From Paenibacillus glacialis (GTDB lineage: Bacteria; Bacillota; Bacilli; Paenibacillales; Paenibacillaceae): 64,000 bases of DNA. Shown in pieces: positions 8,999 through 17,619 of the stretch. The notes beneath the pieces are model-generated. The model saw only the letters and a program-made list of their open reading frames with translations. It had not been told where the DNA came from and did no database searches. The stretch covers positions 92,091 to 156,090 of the forward strand of contig NZ_LVJH01000003.1 of NCBI RefSeq assembly GCF_001637205.1, read 5' to 3'. Within the stretch, counting starts at the first letter, position 1. Every line of letters begins with the position of its first letter. Position numbers and translations under genes: made by a program.

Positions 8999-10526
8999 AG
9001 CACAAGTTGCGATGGTTATGAATCTGGACAAATGTATCGGATGCCATACGTGTAGTGTGACTTGCAAGACGACGTGGACCAACCGCGCTGGGGCCGAATA
9101 TATGTGGTTCAATAACGTGGAGACGAAACCAGGCATCGGATATCCGAAGCGCTGGGAGGATCAGGAGCTTTATAAAGGTGGTTGGAAGCTTACTAAGGGT
9201 AAGCTTGAACTCAAATCGGGGAGTAAATTATCCAAGATTGCACTCGGTAAAATCTTTCATAACCCGGATATGCCTGTAATGAAAGATTATTATGAACCAT
9301 GGACGTATAATTATGAGCATTTAACGAACGCAGGGGAGAAGAAACATCAGCCTGTGGCGCGTCCGAAATCGGCGATAACAGGGGAAACGATGGATCTGGA
9401 GTGGGGACCTAACTGGGAAGATGATTTAGCTGGTGCGCACGTGACAGGTCCAAAGGATCCCAACATTGAGAAGCTTGAAGAGAAGATCAAGTTCGACTTT
9501 GAACAAGCATTCATGATGTATTTACCACGTCTTTGTGAGCATTGTCTAAATCCAAGTTGTGTAGCGTCTTGCCCATCCGGTGCGATGTACAAAAGAGATG
9601 AAGATGGAATCGTACTCGTTGATCAGGAAGCTTGTCGTGGCTGGCGCCATTGTATGACAGGTTGCCCGTATAAGAAGGTGTATTTCAACTGGAAAACGAA
9701 TAAGGCCGAGAAGTGTACATTCTGTTTCCCACGTATTGAAGCAGGGCTACCAACAGTATGCTCCGAGACGTGCACAGGACGAATTCGTTATCTAGGCGTA
9801 TTGTTGTACGACGCAGATAAAGTGTTGGAAGCAGCATCTAAGCCTGATGAGAAAGATCTGTATCAAGCTCAGTGTGACTTGTTCCTCGATCCGAATGATC
9901 CTGAGGTCATTGCCCAGGCCCGCGCAGATGGGTTAACGGAAGAGTGGATCGAAGCTGCACAGAATTCACCTGTATATAAATTGGCAATTGAATATAAACT
10001 GGCGTTCCCACTCCATCCAGAATATCGGACCTTGCCGATGGTGTGGTATGTACCACCACTTAGCCCGATTATGAATTATTTTGAAGGCAAAGACTCTATT
10101 CAGAATCCAGATATGATCTTCCCTGCAATTGAAGAAATGCGTATGCCTGTTCAATATTTAGCGAATATGCTGACTGCGGGAGATCCAGAGCCCGTGAAGG
10201 AATCCCTGCAGCGACTGGCTATGATGCGTATCTATATGCGATCTGTATCGACAGGTAAACCTTTTGATGAAAGCCGTCTAGCTCGATTAGGCCTAACCAA
10301 GCACCAGACAGAACAAATCTATCGCCTACTTGCTATCGCGAAGTATGAGGATCGGTTTGTCATTCCAACATCACACAAGGAAACTCACATGGACGTTTAT
10401 CGCTCGCAAGGATCTGAGGGATTTGATATGAATTGCGGAGGCTGTGGTCCCGCAGGTCCAACGATGGATCATGAAGGTAAACCAGTTCACGATGAGAAGT
10501 TCTATGGGGGGATCTGGCGTGATTAA
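8988..10526 (+). CDS. narH: Respiratory nitrate reductase beta subunit
   Basis: NarH is the 512-residue electron-transfer subunit with four Fe-S clusters. Cysteine groups are visible near the N-terminus (CIGCHTCSVTC), around residue 180 (LCEHCLNPSCVASC), then CRGWRHCMTGC and KCTFCFPRIEAG with later Cys residues. The Trp replacing a Cys in CRGWRHC is the known feature that gives the [3Fe-4S] centre. Translation starts at TTG 8988 behind AAAGAGGTGG, inside the end of narG, so the two are translationally coupled. The C-terminus carries a short glycine/cysteine tail (NCGGCGPAGP) that I do not regard as part of the conserved core. Confidence 0.97.
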   Translation: MKIKAQVAMVMNLDKCIGCHTCSVTCKTTWTNRAGAEYMWFNNVETKPGIGYPKRWEDQELYKGGWKLTKGKLELKSGSKLSKIALGKIFHNPDMPVMKDYYEPWTYNYEHLTNAGEKKHQPVARPKSAITGETMDLEWGPNWEDDLAGAHVTGPKDPNIEKLEEKIKFDFEQAFMMYLPRLCEHCLNPSCVASCPSGAMYKRDEDGIVLVDQEACRGWRHCMTGCPYKKVYFNWKTNKAEKCTFCFPRIEAGLPTVCSETCTGRIRYLGVLLYDADKVLEAASKPDEKDLYQAQCDLFLDPNDPEVIAQARADGLTEEWIEAAQNSPVYKLAIEYKLAFPLHPEYRTLPMVWYVPPLSPIMNYFEGKDSIQNPDMIFPAIEEMRMPVQYLANMLTAGDPEPVKESLQRLAMMRIYMRSVSTGKPFDESRLARLGLTKHQTEQIYRLLAIAKYEDRFVIPTSHKETHMDVYRSQGSEGFDMNCGGCGPAGPTMDHEGKPVHDEKFYGGIWRD

Positions 10527-11094
10527 TCTAGAGATACTACATGAACATAAACAAGTGTTTGGTTTGTTCGCTCAGCAGCTAACGTACCCGCAGAAGCTTG
10601 ATTTTCTTCCACTGGATATCGATGACTGGCTGGATTCCGCTGCACCTGCGTATGATTATATTCAGAAATATTGGAGTCTTATGCAAGAATACAGCTTGGA
10701 GCAGATCGAGGAGTTGTATGCACAAACCTTTGACTTTCAAAAGGAAGCAACGCTGTATATGACATACTTTAAGTTTGAGGATTCCAAGGAACGAGGGCAA
10801 ATGCTTGTTAAGCTCAAAATCATGTACCAAATGTTTGGACTTGATATGCCAGAGCAAGAATTGTCTGATTATCTACCGCTGATGTGCGAGTTTATTTACG
10901 CCGCGGAGTGGCGGGGGAATCCACACGCTGCTAGGGATTTTGAAGTGATGATCGGTGTGATTGAAGATGGAACATATCATCTCTTACAAGCGTTAGAGAA
11001 ATGGAATAGCCCTTATTACAATCTTATCAAGGCCATTCGTGAAACGTTAAAAGATTGTATTGAGCAGGAGGCGAACACCCATGAACATGTTTGA
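10519..11094 (+). CDS. narJ: Nitrate reductase assembly chaperone
   Basis: NarJ is a cytoplasmic TorD/NarJ-type chaperone that binds apo-NarG and assists molybdenum cofactor insertion and membrane docking. The product has 191 residues, usual for the family, and is mostly helical and acidic. The GTG start at 10519 is chosen because GGGGGGA lies just upstream; it overlaps the narH stop by 8 bases. A longer in-frame reading from 10444 would run through narH sequence. It overlaps narI by 14 bases. Confidence 0.94.
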   Translation: MINLEILHEHKQVFGLFAQQLTYPQKLDFLPLDIDDWLDSAAPAYDYIQKYWSLMQEYSLEQIEELYAQTFDFQKEATLYMTYFKFEDSKERGQMLVKLKIMYQMFGLDMPEQELSDYLPLMCEFIYAAEWRGNPHAARDFEVMIGVIEDGTYHLLQALEKWNSPYYNLIKAIRETLKDCIEQEANTHEHV

Positions 11095-11767
11095 TCAATT
11101 CCTATGGGTCATATTTCCTTTTGCTTGTATTGTAGTATTCATTGTGGGACATATTCTCCGTTACCGTAATGATCAATTCAATTGGACCGCAAAGTCTAGT
11201 GAATTTGTAGAAAAGAAGCAGTTAAGGATTGGTAGCATGATGTTTCACTTGGGTGTCATGCCCGTGATTGCCGGTCATATTTCAGGTCTTGCGATTCCAA
11301 AATCATGGATGCATGCTCTCGGAGTTGATGATCATATGTATCATCTAGGTGCCATATATATTGGTAGTTTGTTCGGATTTCTTACGCTGGGTGGAATGAT
11401 TATCTTAACAACCCGTCGTTTATCAATTAAAAATGTCCGCAAATTAAGTTCCGTTTCTGATATTATTGTAAATATACTCCTGTTATTCATCGTATTTATG
11501 GGACTTTATAGCACCATTGTTACGAATGTGGTAGAGCCGAGCTTTGACTATCGTGAGACAGTCTCCATCTGGTTCCGTGGTTTATTTACGTTACAACCAG
11601 ATGCTAGCTTGATGTTGAACGTACCCCTTTCTTTCAAAATTCATATCTTATCAGGATTTGCTATATTGGGATTATGGCCATTTACACGGCTTGTTCATGT
11701 GTGGAGTGTTCCGTTGAACTATGTAGGTAGAAGTTATATTCTGTATAGAAAGAACCGTAGACATTGA
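11081..11767 (+). CDS. narI: Respiratory nitrate reductase gamma subunit
   Basis: NarI is the 228-residue cytochrome b subunit that oxidizes menaquinol and anchors NarGH to the membrane. Five transmembrane helices are expected. Conserved histidines in the second and last helices (for example in VMPVIAGHISGL and KIHILSGF, with WPFTRLVHVWS at the end) are the likely haem ligands. The ATG at 11081 has AGGAGG nine bases upstream. A weak hairpin follows the gene, after which nreABC begins, so partial readthrough into the regulators is possible. Confidence 0.96.
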   Translation: MNMFDQFLWVIFPFACIVVFIVGHILRYRNDQFNWTAKSSEFVEKKQLRIGSMMFHLGVMPVIAGHISGLAIPKSWMHALGVDDHMYHLGAIYIGSLFGFLTLGGMIILTTRRLSIKNVRKLSSVSDIIVNILLLFIVFMGLYSTIVTNVVEPSFDYRETVSIWFRGLFTLQPDASLMLNVPLSFKIHILSGFAILGLWPFTRLVHVWSVPLNYVGRSYILYRKNRRH

Positions 11768-11776
11768 CTTGAGGGG

Positions 11777-11800
11777 AGAAGGCGGAATGCCTTCTTTTCT
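11777..11800 (+). terminator. Weak terminator between narI and nreA
   Basis: A 7-bp stem AGAAGGC/GCCTTCT with a 5-base loop is followed by a short T-rich tail. It is likely to reduce, not abolish, transcription into nreABC. Confidence 0.5.
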
Positions 11801-11821
11801 ATATGTGAGGAGTTAATTGGA

Positions 11822-12286
11822 ATGAATGACGAGTCTAATGTTGATTATCAACAAGAGATCGACACACTTCGGAATCGTTTTGGATTTGACTTTGTTTCTA
11901 TTGCACTAGTGCAACCGGCAGAAGATCAATTTGTATTAACCTGGCAGTATGTTTCGGGTAATTTAAATAAGCGTTACAAAAGAATTGTTCTATATTCAGG
12001 TAAGGGTGTGGCTGGAATCGTGTTTAAGACAGGCAAACCGATATTTATGGAGGATGTAAATATGGGCCTAGATTCCAAAGATTTGTTCAATTACCCGATC
12101 ATTATTGCGGAGCAACTTCAAAGCTTAGGTGCTGTTCCATTATGGAAGGGTAATCGGGTGATGGGTGTGTTATTGGTAGGATTTCGTCATGGCAACCAAT
12201 TGACGGAAGACATATTTGAAGAGTTTCAAAGCGAAATCGAACCGGTATTCGGATCTTTAGATACCAAGGAGATGGTAGACCAATGA
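11822..12286 (+). CDS. nreA: GAF-domain nitrate receptor NreA
   Basis: This 154-residue protein is essentially a single GAF domain. By position and size it is NreA, the cytoplasmic nitrate-binding protein that in staphylococci inhibits NreB phosphorylation when nitrate is absent. GAF features include the central KGVAGIVFKTGKPIFMEDV segment and the final beta strands around GVLLVGFRHG. It starts at ATG 11822 behind GAGGAG, and its TGA overlaps the ATG of nreB, indicating translational coupling. The assignment relies strongly on the following NreB and NreC genes. Confidence 0.9.
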   Translation: MNDESNVDYQQEIDTLRNRFGFDFVSIALVQPAEDQFVLTWQYVSGNLNKRYKRIVLYSGKGVAGIVFKTGKPIFMEDVNMGLDSKDLFNYPIIIAEQLQSLGAVPLWKGNRVMGVLLVGFRHGNQLTEDIFEEFQSEIEPVFGSLDTKEMVDQ

Positions 12287-13341
12287 TTCCAACGAATCAA
12301 GTCTACATGGCAGAACTTCTAGATAAAATGTACAGAAACAGCAAAGAAGCTATTTTTTTTATCGGCAATGAGGGAAAGATTATGGCTATGAATCCGGCTG
12401 CTGAGAATATTATAGATATTGAAATTATTGAGCAGATGTACTCGAACAAAGAGGTATCCATCTGTCAAACTTGTGTTGGTTATACGAACGAGGAGGCCAT
12501 GATCTCTTGTCTGAATTGTTATTTGGCCAATCCTGAAGAGGACTTCTCCTCATTTCAAGTATATTTCAATACGAAAGATTTAGGGGTTGTTCCCTATGCT
12601 GCAAGCTATCATACGATTGATGAATTGCAAGGTATACATGTATTTATGCTACTTGACTTAACCAAACAGTTTAAAACACAAGAAATGTTATATCGATCCA
12701 ATATGACCAAATATGTGATTAAAGCACAAGAAGATGAACGAAAGCGTATCTCTCGTGAATTGCACGATAGCGTTGCTCAAGAATTGCTTAGTTCACTCGT
12801 GGATTTACGGGTCTTAAAATATATGAATGTAGATGAAGTCGTATTGAACAAACTTCAGCAAACGGAAGCATCATTAACCCGATTATTGGAAGAGATTCGC
12901 CATTTATCTGTGGAACTACGACCAGCATCGTTAGATGATTTAGGTTTGGAGGCTGCGTTTCGTTCTCATTTCAAATGGGTTGAGAAAAACTATGGTTTTC
13001 TCGTCAGATTCTCATCCGAATTATCTTCTGCTCGATATAACAATGAGATCGAAACGGTAGTCTATCGTATATGTCAGGAAGCGATTCTGAATGCGCTCAA
13101 ATATGCAAATACAGATGAAGTGCATGTAACCCTATTCGAGAGTCAGGGGAAGCTGCAGTTAGTCGTGAGGGATGAAGGTTCCGGATTTAATCTCAATTCT
13201 AGAGACGTTAAGGGAACCGGTCTTGGTTTATTCGGTATGCGAGAACGAACCGAGTTAGTCCATGGGCAATTAATGATGAGATCAGAGATCGACCAAGGTA
13301 CGGTTATTCACTTAAGCATTCCTGTATCACCCAATGAATAA
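12283..13341 (+). CDS. nreB: Oxygen-sensing histidine kinase NreB
   Basis: NreB is a 352-residue cytoplasmic kinase with a PAS sensor (about 15-130), a HisKA_3 domain and a HATPase domain. The oxygen-labile [4Fe-4S] ligands are visible as Cys61, Cys64, Cys76 and Cys79, in exactly the C-X2-C-X11-C-X2-C spacing described for staphylococcal NreB. The phosphoacceptor is His161 in RELHDSVAQ, and GTGLGLFGMRER is the ATP-lid region. No membrane segments are seen. It forms an operon with nreA and nreC and should be active under low oxygen. Confidence 0.95.
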   Translation: MIPTNQVYMAELLDKMYRNSKEAIFFIGNEGKIMAMNPAAENIIDIEIIEQMYSNKEVSICQTCVGYTNEEAMISCLNCYLANPEEDFSSFQVYFNTKDLGVVPYAASYHTIDELQGIHVFMLLDLTKQFKTQEMLYRSNMTKYVIKAQEDERKRISRELHDSVAQELLSSLVDLRVLKYMNVDEVVLNKLQQTEASLTRLLEEIRHLSVELRPASLDDLGLEAAFRSHFKWVEKNYGFLVRFSSELSSARYNNEIETVVYRICQEAILNALKYANTDEVHVTLFESQGKLQLVVRDEGSGFNLNSRDVKGTGLGLFGMRERTELVHGQLMMRSEIDQGTVIHLSIPVSPNE

Positions 13342-13359
13342 GGGGGAGGCGTCGATATA

Positions 13360-14007
13360 ATGAGAATTGTCATCGCAGATGATCACGCGGTAGTTCGGAG
13401 CGGATTCTCAATGATCCTAAGCTATCAGGAGGATATGGAGGTCGTCGCTACAGCCGCAGATGGGTTAGAGGCTTACCAGATGGTTGCCAAACACCATCCT
13501 GATGTCTTATTAATGGATTTAAGCATGCCACCAGGTGAAAGTGGATTAATTGCAACAGGCAAAATAAGTAGTGATTATCCAGATACAAAAATTCTAATCT
13601 TAACGATGTATGATGATGAGGAATACTTGTTTCACGTATTGAAGAATGGTGCATCTGGTTACATGTTGAAGAATGCACCGGATGAAGAACTACTGGCAGC
13701 TATACGTACAGTCCATAAGGGCGATACATACATTAATTCCAAAATGGCGACATCCCTCGTTAGAGAACTAATGAAGAAGAATCAAGACGCCAACGATTCG
13801 GATCCATTCAAAATATTGTCCAACCGAGAAATTGAAATTTTGCCTCTGATCGCAAAAGGGTATGGGAATAAAGATATTGCTGAGAAATTGTTCATTTCGG
13901 TCAAAACGGTGGAAGTGCATAAGGCAAAGATTATGGAGAAACTACACTTGAAGAACCGACCGGAGCTTGTCGAGTATGCATTGAAGAAGAAATTGCTCGA
14001 TTTCTGA
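13360..14007 (+). CDS. nreC: NarL/LuxR-type response regulator NreC
   Basis: NreC is a 215-residue response regulator: receiver domain (about 1-120; acidic pocket ADD at 6-8, phosphoacceptor Asp53, Lys near 104) and a LuxR-type helix-turn-helix (about 145-210; [22 protein letters not shown]). It starts 18 bases after nreB behind GGGGGAGG. Phosphorylated by NreB, it is expected to activate narGHJI and the nitrate transporter. Candidate binding sites are visible upstream of both. Confidence 0.95.
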   Translation: MRIVIADDHAVVRSGFSMILSYQEDMEVVATAADGLEAYQMVAKHHPDVLLMDLSMPPGESGLIATGKISSDYPDTKILILTMYDDEEYLFHVLKNGASGYMLKNAPDEELLAAIRTVHKGDTYINSKMATSLVRELMKKNQDANDSDPFKILSNREIEILPLIAKGYGNKDIAEKLFISVKTVEVHKAKIMEKLHLKNRPELVEYALKKKLLDF

Positions 14008-14013
14008 AGGAGA

Positions 14014-14060
14014 AATAGGGATTTCCTTGGGTGAATAAGGGAAATCCCTATTATTTTTTT
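14014..14060 (+). terminator. Intrinsic terminator after nreC
   Basis: A 13-bp stem (AATAGGGATTTCC with GGAAATCCCTATT) is followed by a run of seven Ts. The right half of the hairpin also forms the candidate NreC site of the next gene. Confidence 0.85.
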
Positions 14061-14080
14061 GGAAGAAATCCATTTATAAT
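14037..14080 (+). promoter_or_regulatory. Nitrate transporter promoter with candidate NreC site
   Basis: AAGGGAAATCCCTA (14037-14050) matches TAGGG-N4-CCCTA in 9 of 10 specified positions. A perfect -10 TATAAT is at 14075-14080. The distance from the site centre to the end of the -10 is 36.5 bp, identical to narG. The site overlaps the right arm of the nreC terminator. Confidence 0.6.
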
Positions 14081-14136
14081 AGACATGGGAATCAATACAA
14101 TTGTCATTCATTACACACAGGGAAAAGGTGATGTGG

Positions 14137-15621
14137 ATGATTAAAAAAGTACAACTACCATTGCAAACGATGAATCTAATACTTGGATTTATGGTATGGG
14201 TTATTATTTCTTCACTACTTCCATTCATTCGGGAAGATATTTCAATTCCTGCGGATCGACTTGCCATTGTCACGGCTATACCCATCGTATTGGGATCGAT
14301 TCTAAGGATTCCATTTGGTTACTATGCAAATGTTTTTGGAGCACGAGTCATATTTGTTACCAGTTTTATTCTTCTGTTATTTCCAGTATTCTATATTAGT
14401 GAGGCTTCTTCCTTTAAAGATTTGGTCGTAGGTGGATTGTTTCTGGGGGTTGGGGGTGCAGTGTTCTCCGTTGGGGTCACATCGCTACCGAAATATTATC
14501 CGAAAGAAAGACATGGTTTTGTTAACGGGATCTATGGTATTGGGAATCTTGGAACAGCGATCAGCACCTTTTCAGCGCCGATCATTGCGACTCAAGTGGG
14601 ATGGTCCACGACGGTGAAGTTATACCTGATACTGTTAGTTGTTTTTGCACTCTTGAATATTTTCTTTGGGGATCGACATGAACCTAAAGTGAAGACACCG
14701 ATCATTGAACAAATGAGAGGCGTATACAAAAACCAAAAGTTATGGTTATTCTCGCTATTCTATTTCATTACGTTTGGTTCATTTGTTGCTTTTACAGTCT
14801 ATTTACCGAATTTCCTTGTCACCTATTTTGATCTTTCAAAAGTAGATGCAGGAATGCGAACAGCTGGATTTATCGCAGTAGCGACTTTCTTACGACCTAT
14901 TGGGGGATGGCTTGGGGATAAGTTTAAGCCTTTGATCTTACTTATGGGTGTATTCTTTGGTCTTACTCTGGCAGGTATTCTACTGGCCTTCTCTCCGTCG
15001 ATCGGATTGTATACAGTTGGTAGCTTGACGATTGCTTTCTGTGCGGGTTTAGGAAATGGCGTTATTTTTAAACTTGTCCCTCAATATTTCAATAAACAGG
15101 CAGGAACGGTGAACGGCATTGTTTCCATGATGGGCGGATTAGGTGGGTTTTTCCCTCCATTGATGCTTTCGATCATTCACTCGATGACAGGGCAATATTC
15201 GATCGGGTTTATGGCATTGTCACAAGTGGCACTCGCGAGTCTGATCCTTGTGGTCTGGCTTTATTACCAAGATAGATTATCTTTATCTTCTGAAGTGGTT
15301 AAATCAACCGGACAAGGAATAATGGTTACTGATATGAACGGAAGTATCATTTCTGTGAATCCGGCCTTCACGAAGTTAACAGGTTATCTAGAGGAAGAAG
15401 TTATCCATAAGAACCCAAGTATTCTGAAATCAGGTAAGCAGTCGCACACGTTCTATGGAGAGATGTGGAAGCAGCTTACACAAGATGGTCAATGGCAAGG
15501 GAAGATTTGGAATCGTAGAAAAAGTGGGGAAGAATACTTAGAGCTGTTAATCATTAATGCAGTGAAGGATGACTCAGGAGAAATTGTCCGTTACGTAGGA
15601 ACATTTAGCGATATAACATGA
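14137..15621 (+). CDS. Nitrate/nitrite MFS transporter fused to a PAS domain
   Basis: The first about 385 residues are a 12-helix NarK/NarT-type major facilitator, expected to import nitrate or exchange it for nitrite. The usual NarK glycine-rich signature segments are present (GVGGAVFSVGV, GNLGTAIS, GLGNGVIFKLVPQYF). Unusually, about 105 more residues form a PAS domain (TGQGIMVTDMNGSIISVNPAF, with a PAC-like end VRYVGTFSDIT) directly after the last helix, in the cytoplasm. Normal transporters of this family end near residue 390-400. The ATG at 14137 sits six bases after AAAGGTG. It is flanked by nre and moaA genes, and a candidate NreC site precedes it. Confidence 0.93.
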   Translation: MIKKVQLPLQTMNLILGFMVWVIISSLLPFIREDISIPADRLAIVTAIPIVLGSILRIPFGYYANVFGARVIFVTSFILLLFPVFYISEASSFKDLVVGGLFLGVGGAVFSVGVTSLPKYYPKERHGFVNGIYGIGNLGTAISTFSAPIIATQVGWSTTVKLYLILLVVFALLNIFFGDRHEPKVKTPIIEQMRGVYKNQKLWLFSLFYFITFGSFVAFTVYLPNFLVTYFDLSKVDAGMRTAGFIAVATFLRPIGGWLGDKFKPLILLMGVFFGLTLAGILLAFSPSIGLYTVGSLTIAFCAGLGNGVIFKLVPQYFNKQAGTVNGIVSMMGGLGGFFPPLMLSIIHSMTGQYSIGFMALSQVALASLILVVWLYYQDRLSLSSEVVKSTGQGIMVTDMNGSIISVNPAFTKLTGYLEEEVIHKNPSILKSGKQSHTFYGEMWKQLTQDGQWQGKIWNRRKSGEEYLELLIINAVKDDSGEIVRYVGTFSDIT

Positions 15622-15631
15622 TAACGAGTAT

Positions 15632-15674
15632 GAGGGCAATCGGTCTATTTTGACCGAGAAGCCCTTATATTTTG
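15632..15674 (+). terminator. Intrinsic terminator after the nitrate transporter
   Basis: A two-part stem (AGGGC and TCGGTC paired with GACCGA and GCCCT) with a T-rich tail lies between the transporter gene and moaA. Confidence 0.7.
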
Positions 15675-15702
15675 TTGCAAAATATAGAAAGAGAGAGGAT
15701 AA

Positions 15703-16722
15703 ATGATGTCCACGCAGCCCACGTATGATTTATTACAACGCCCAATCCGTGACTTGCGTATATCGGTCACGGATCGATGCAATTTTCGATGTACCTATTG
15801 CATGCCAAAGGAAGTTTTCGGTGATGACTTCATGTTTCTGCCGAAAGACGAGCTCTTGACCTTTGAAGAGATTCATCGCGTGGCCCGTCTATTTGCATCT
15901 CTCGGAATGAAGAAGGTTCGCTTAACGGGTGGGGAGCCCTTATTACGCAGGGATTTGCCACTGTTAGTAGAAATGCTTTTGAATATAGAAGGGGTCGAGG
16001 ATATCGGTCTAACAACCAATGGACTCTTATTGAAGCAGCATGCACAGGCTTTGTATGATAAGGGCTTACGCAGATTGAACATTAGCTTGGATGCACTTGA
16101 TCCAGATTTATTCGCACAAATGAATGGGCGTGGGATTAAACCCTCCATTATTTTAGAGAATATCGAATTTGCTAAGTCCATAGGTTTTCGGATTAAAGTG
16201 AATATGGTTGTGCAAAAGGGAGTGAATGATCAAGAAATACTCCCGATGGCAGCCTATTTTAAAGAAAAGGGTATTACGTTATGTTTTATTGAATTTATGG
16301 ATGTCGGAAATGACAATGGCTGGAGTTACAAGCGTGTCGTTACGAAGAAACAAATGTTTGATCAATTGAGCGCTGTTTATGGACTAGAGCCTGTGGAGCA
16401 ACATTACTTTGGAGAAGTAGCACAGAGATACCAGTATACGGATTGTGAATCGGAGGTCGGATTTATTACTTCGGTTTCCGAGTCATTCTGTTCGACTTGT
16501 ACAAGAGCGCGATTATCATCCGACGGCAAGTTGTACACCTGTTTGTTTGCTTCGCAAGGATTTGATCTACGTAATCTTGTTCGGGAGGGTGTATCGGACG
16601 ATGACTTACTTGCTGAGATACGCAACGTATGGGAAGTTCGCGATGATCGCTATTCGGACATCCGCACCGAACAAACAGCGATCAATCGTAAGAAAATAAA
16701 CATGTCCTATATTGGTGGATAA
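15703..16722 (+). CDS. moaA: GTP 3',8-cyclase MoaA
   Basis: MoaA is a radical SAM enzyme for the first step of molybdenum cofactor synthesis, supplying the cofactor for NarG. The 339-residue product has the radical-SAM cluster ligands Cys26, Cys30 and Cys33 (CNFRCTYC) and the second cluster ligands Cys263, Cys266 and Cys280 near the C-terminus. The terminal Gly-Gly required for activity is present (SYIGG). It starts at ATG 15703 (or 15706) behind GAGAGG. Its location next to nar genes fits a role in nitrate respiration. Confidence 0.97.
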   Translation: MMSTQPTYDLLQRPIRDLRISVTDRCNFRCTYCMPKEVFGDDFMFLPKDELLTFEEIHRVARLFASLGMKKVRLTGGEPLLRRDLPLLVEMLLNIEGVEDIGLTTNGLLLKQHAQALYDKGLRRLNISLDALDPDLFAQMNGRGIKPSIILENIEFAKSIGFRIKVNMVVQKGVNDQEILPMAAYFKEKGITLCFIEFMDVGNDNGWSYKRVVTKKQMFDQLSAVYGLEPVEQHYFGEVAQRYQYTDCESEVGFITSVSESFCSTCTRARLSSDGKLYTCLFASQGFDLRNLVREGVSDDDLLAEIRNVWEVRDDRYSDIRTEQTAINRKKINMSYIGG

Positions 16723-16749
16723 CATGTGAGATTAAGGAGAGCGGGAATA

Positions 16750-17478
16750 ATGAAACAACAAGGAATGGTTATCCCTCATGAACATGGAGGATGGGCAATG
16801 GTCATCGTTCCGTTTACCATGGGTATGATGACAGGCAATCCACAATGGATGCATCTGTTTCTATTTCTTGCATGGTTTTTCTTGTACATGTCCTCTTATT
16901 CTTTTCTTCAAATGATGAAGAAGAATGCGAATCGTCATCGATTCATGAAGTGGGGTTCGATCTATAGCTCTATCGCTATTCTATCTTTAATTCCTCCATT
17001 AGTTAGTTATCCTCCAATCTTCTTCTTTGGACCGCTATTGCTTGTGTTCGTTAGCGTGAATATTTGGCATGTAAAGCACAAGATAGAGCGGGCACTGATT
17101 AATAATCTGTGTGCGATTATCATCTTCTCCCTTGGCGGAGCCGCAGCATATTTATTAGGTGGTGGAGGCTGGGATCGAACGATGGCTATGATCGTCATAT
17201 ATAACGTTATCTATTTCATGGGCACCGTATTTTTTGTGAAGTCTGTATTTCGTGAACGGAAGAATAAACGTTGGATCGTATACGCACAAATCTATCATGT
17301 CTTGAGTGTACTGATTCCTATGGTTCTAGGAAATCCATGGATGATGATTGGTTATGTCTTTCCATTGGTACGTTCGTTCGCATTGGCTGGCAAACAGATC
17401 AAGCCTACGAAAGTAGGGATTATCGAGATTGTAGGTGCTATTCAATTTCTGCTCCTTGCTGTCATTCTTAATATATAA
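16750..17478 (+). CDS. YwiC-like membrane protein
   Basis: This 242-residue integral membrane protein has seven to eight predicted helices and resembles the YwiC family, whose gene lies beside nar/fnr genes in Bacillus subtilis. The N-terminal IPHEHGGWAM segment, with two conserved histidines, is characteristic. Molecular function is unknown. The start at ATG 16750 is supported by AAGGAG ten bases upstream; an in-frame GTG at 16726 lies too early. It follows moaA by 27 bases, so the two are probably cotranscribed. The 3' end overlaps a dispersed repeat. Confidence 0.87.
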   Translation: MKQQGMVIPHEHGGWAMVIVPFTMGMMTGNPQWMHLFLFLAWFFLYMSSYSFLQMMKKNANRHRFMKWGSIYSSIAILSLIPPLVSYPPIFFFGPLLLVFVSVNIWHVKHKIERALINNLCAIIIFSLGGAAAYLLGGGGWDRTMAMIVIYNVIYFMGTVFFVKSVFRERKNKRWIVYAQIYHVLSVLIPMVLGNPWMMIGYVFPLVRSFALAGKQIKPTKVGIIEIVGAIQFLLLAVILNI

Positions 17479-17570
17479 GAAAGTATAAGTTTCACTTGAT
17501 TGGCTATTTCTTATGTTTCCGAAGAGACGGATACCTGTCCTTAAGTCTAAAAGGATCTGACATTAGCCCA
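17473..17570. repeat. Dispersed hairpin repeat, degenerate copy 1
   Basis: This stretch shares with 41770-41868 the blocks ATATAAGAA-GTATAAGT, CTTATGTTTC and GGATACC-GTCCTTA in the same order. The 3' hairpin is degenerate here (TCCTT pairing with AAGGA). The element begins at the ywiC stop codon. Confidence 0.6.
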
Positions 17571-17619
17571 AGCCTATTCTGCATATGCTTTAACTAATGC
17601 ATAATTGGGAGGGGAACGA

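Noticed and set aside
8612..9136. Minus-strand open frame of 174 codons
   Set aside because: It is antisense to the end of narG and the start of narH, both certain genes, and shows no domain or start signal.
13782..14285. Minus-strand open frame of 167 codons
   Set aside because: It crosses nreC, a terminator and the start of the nitrate transporter gene on the opposite strand. No ribosome site or family is recognisable.
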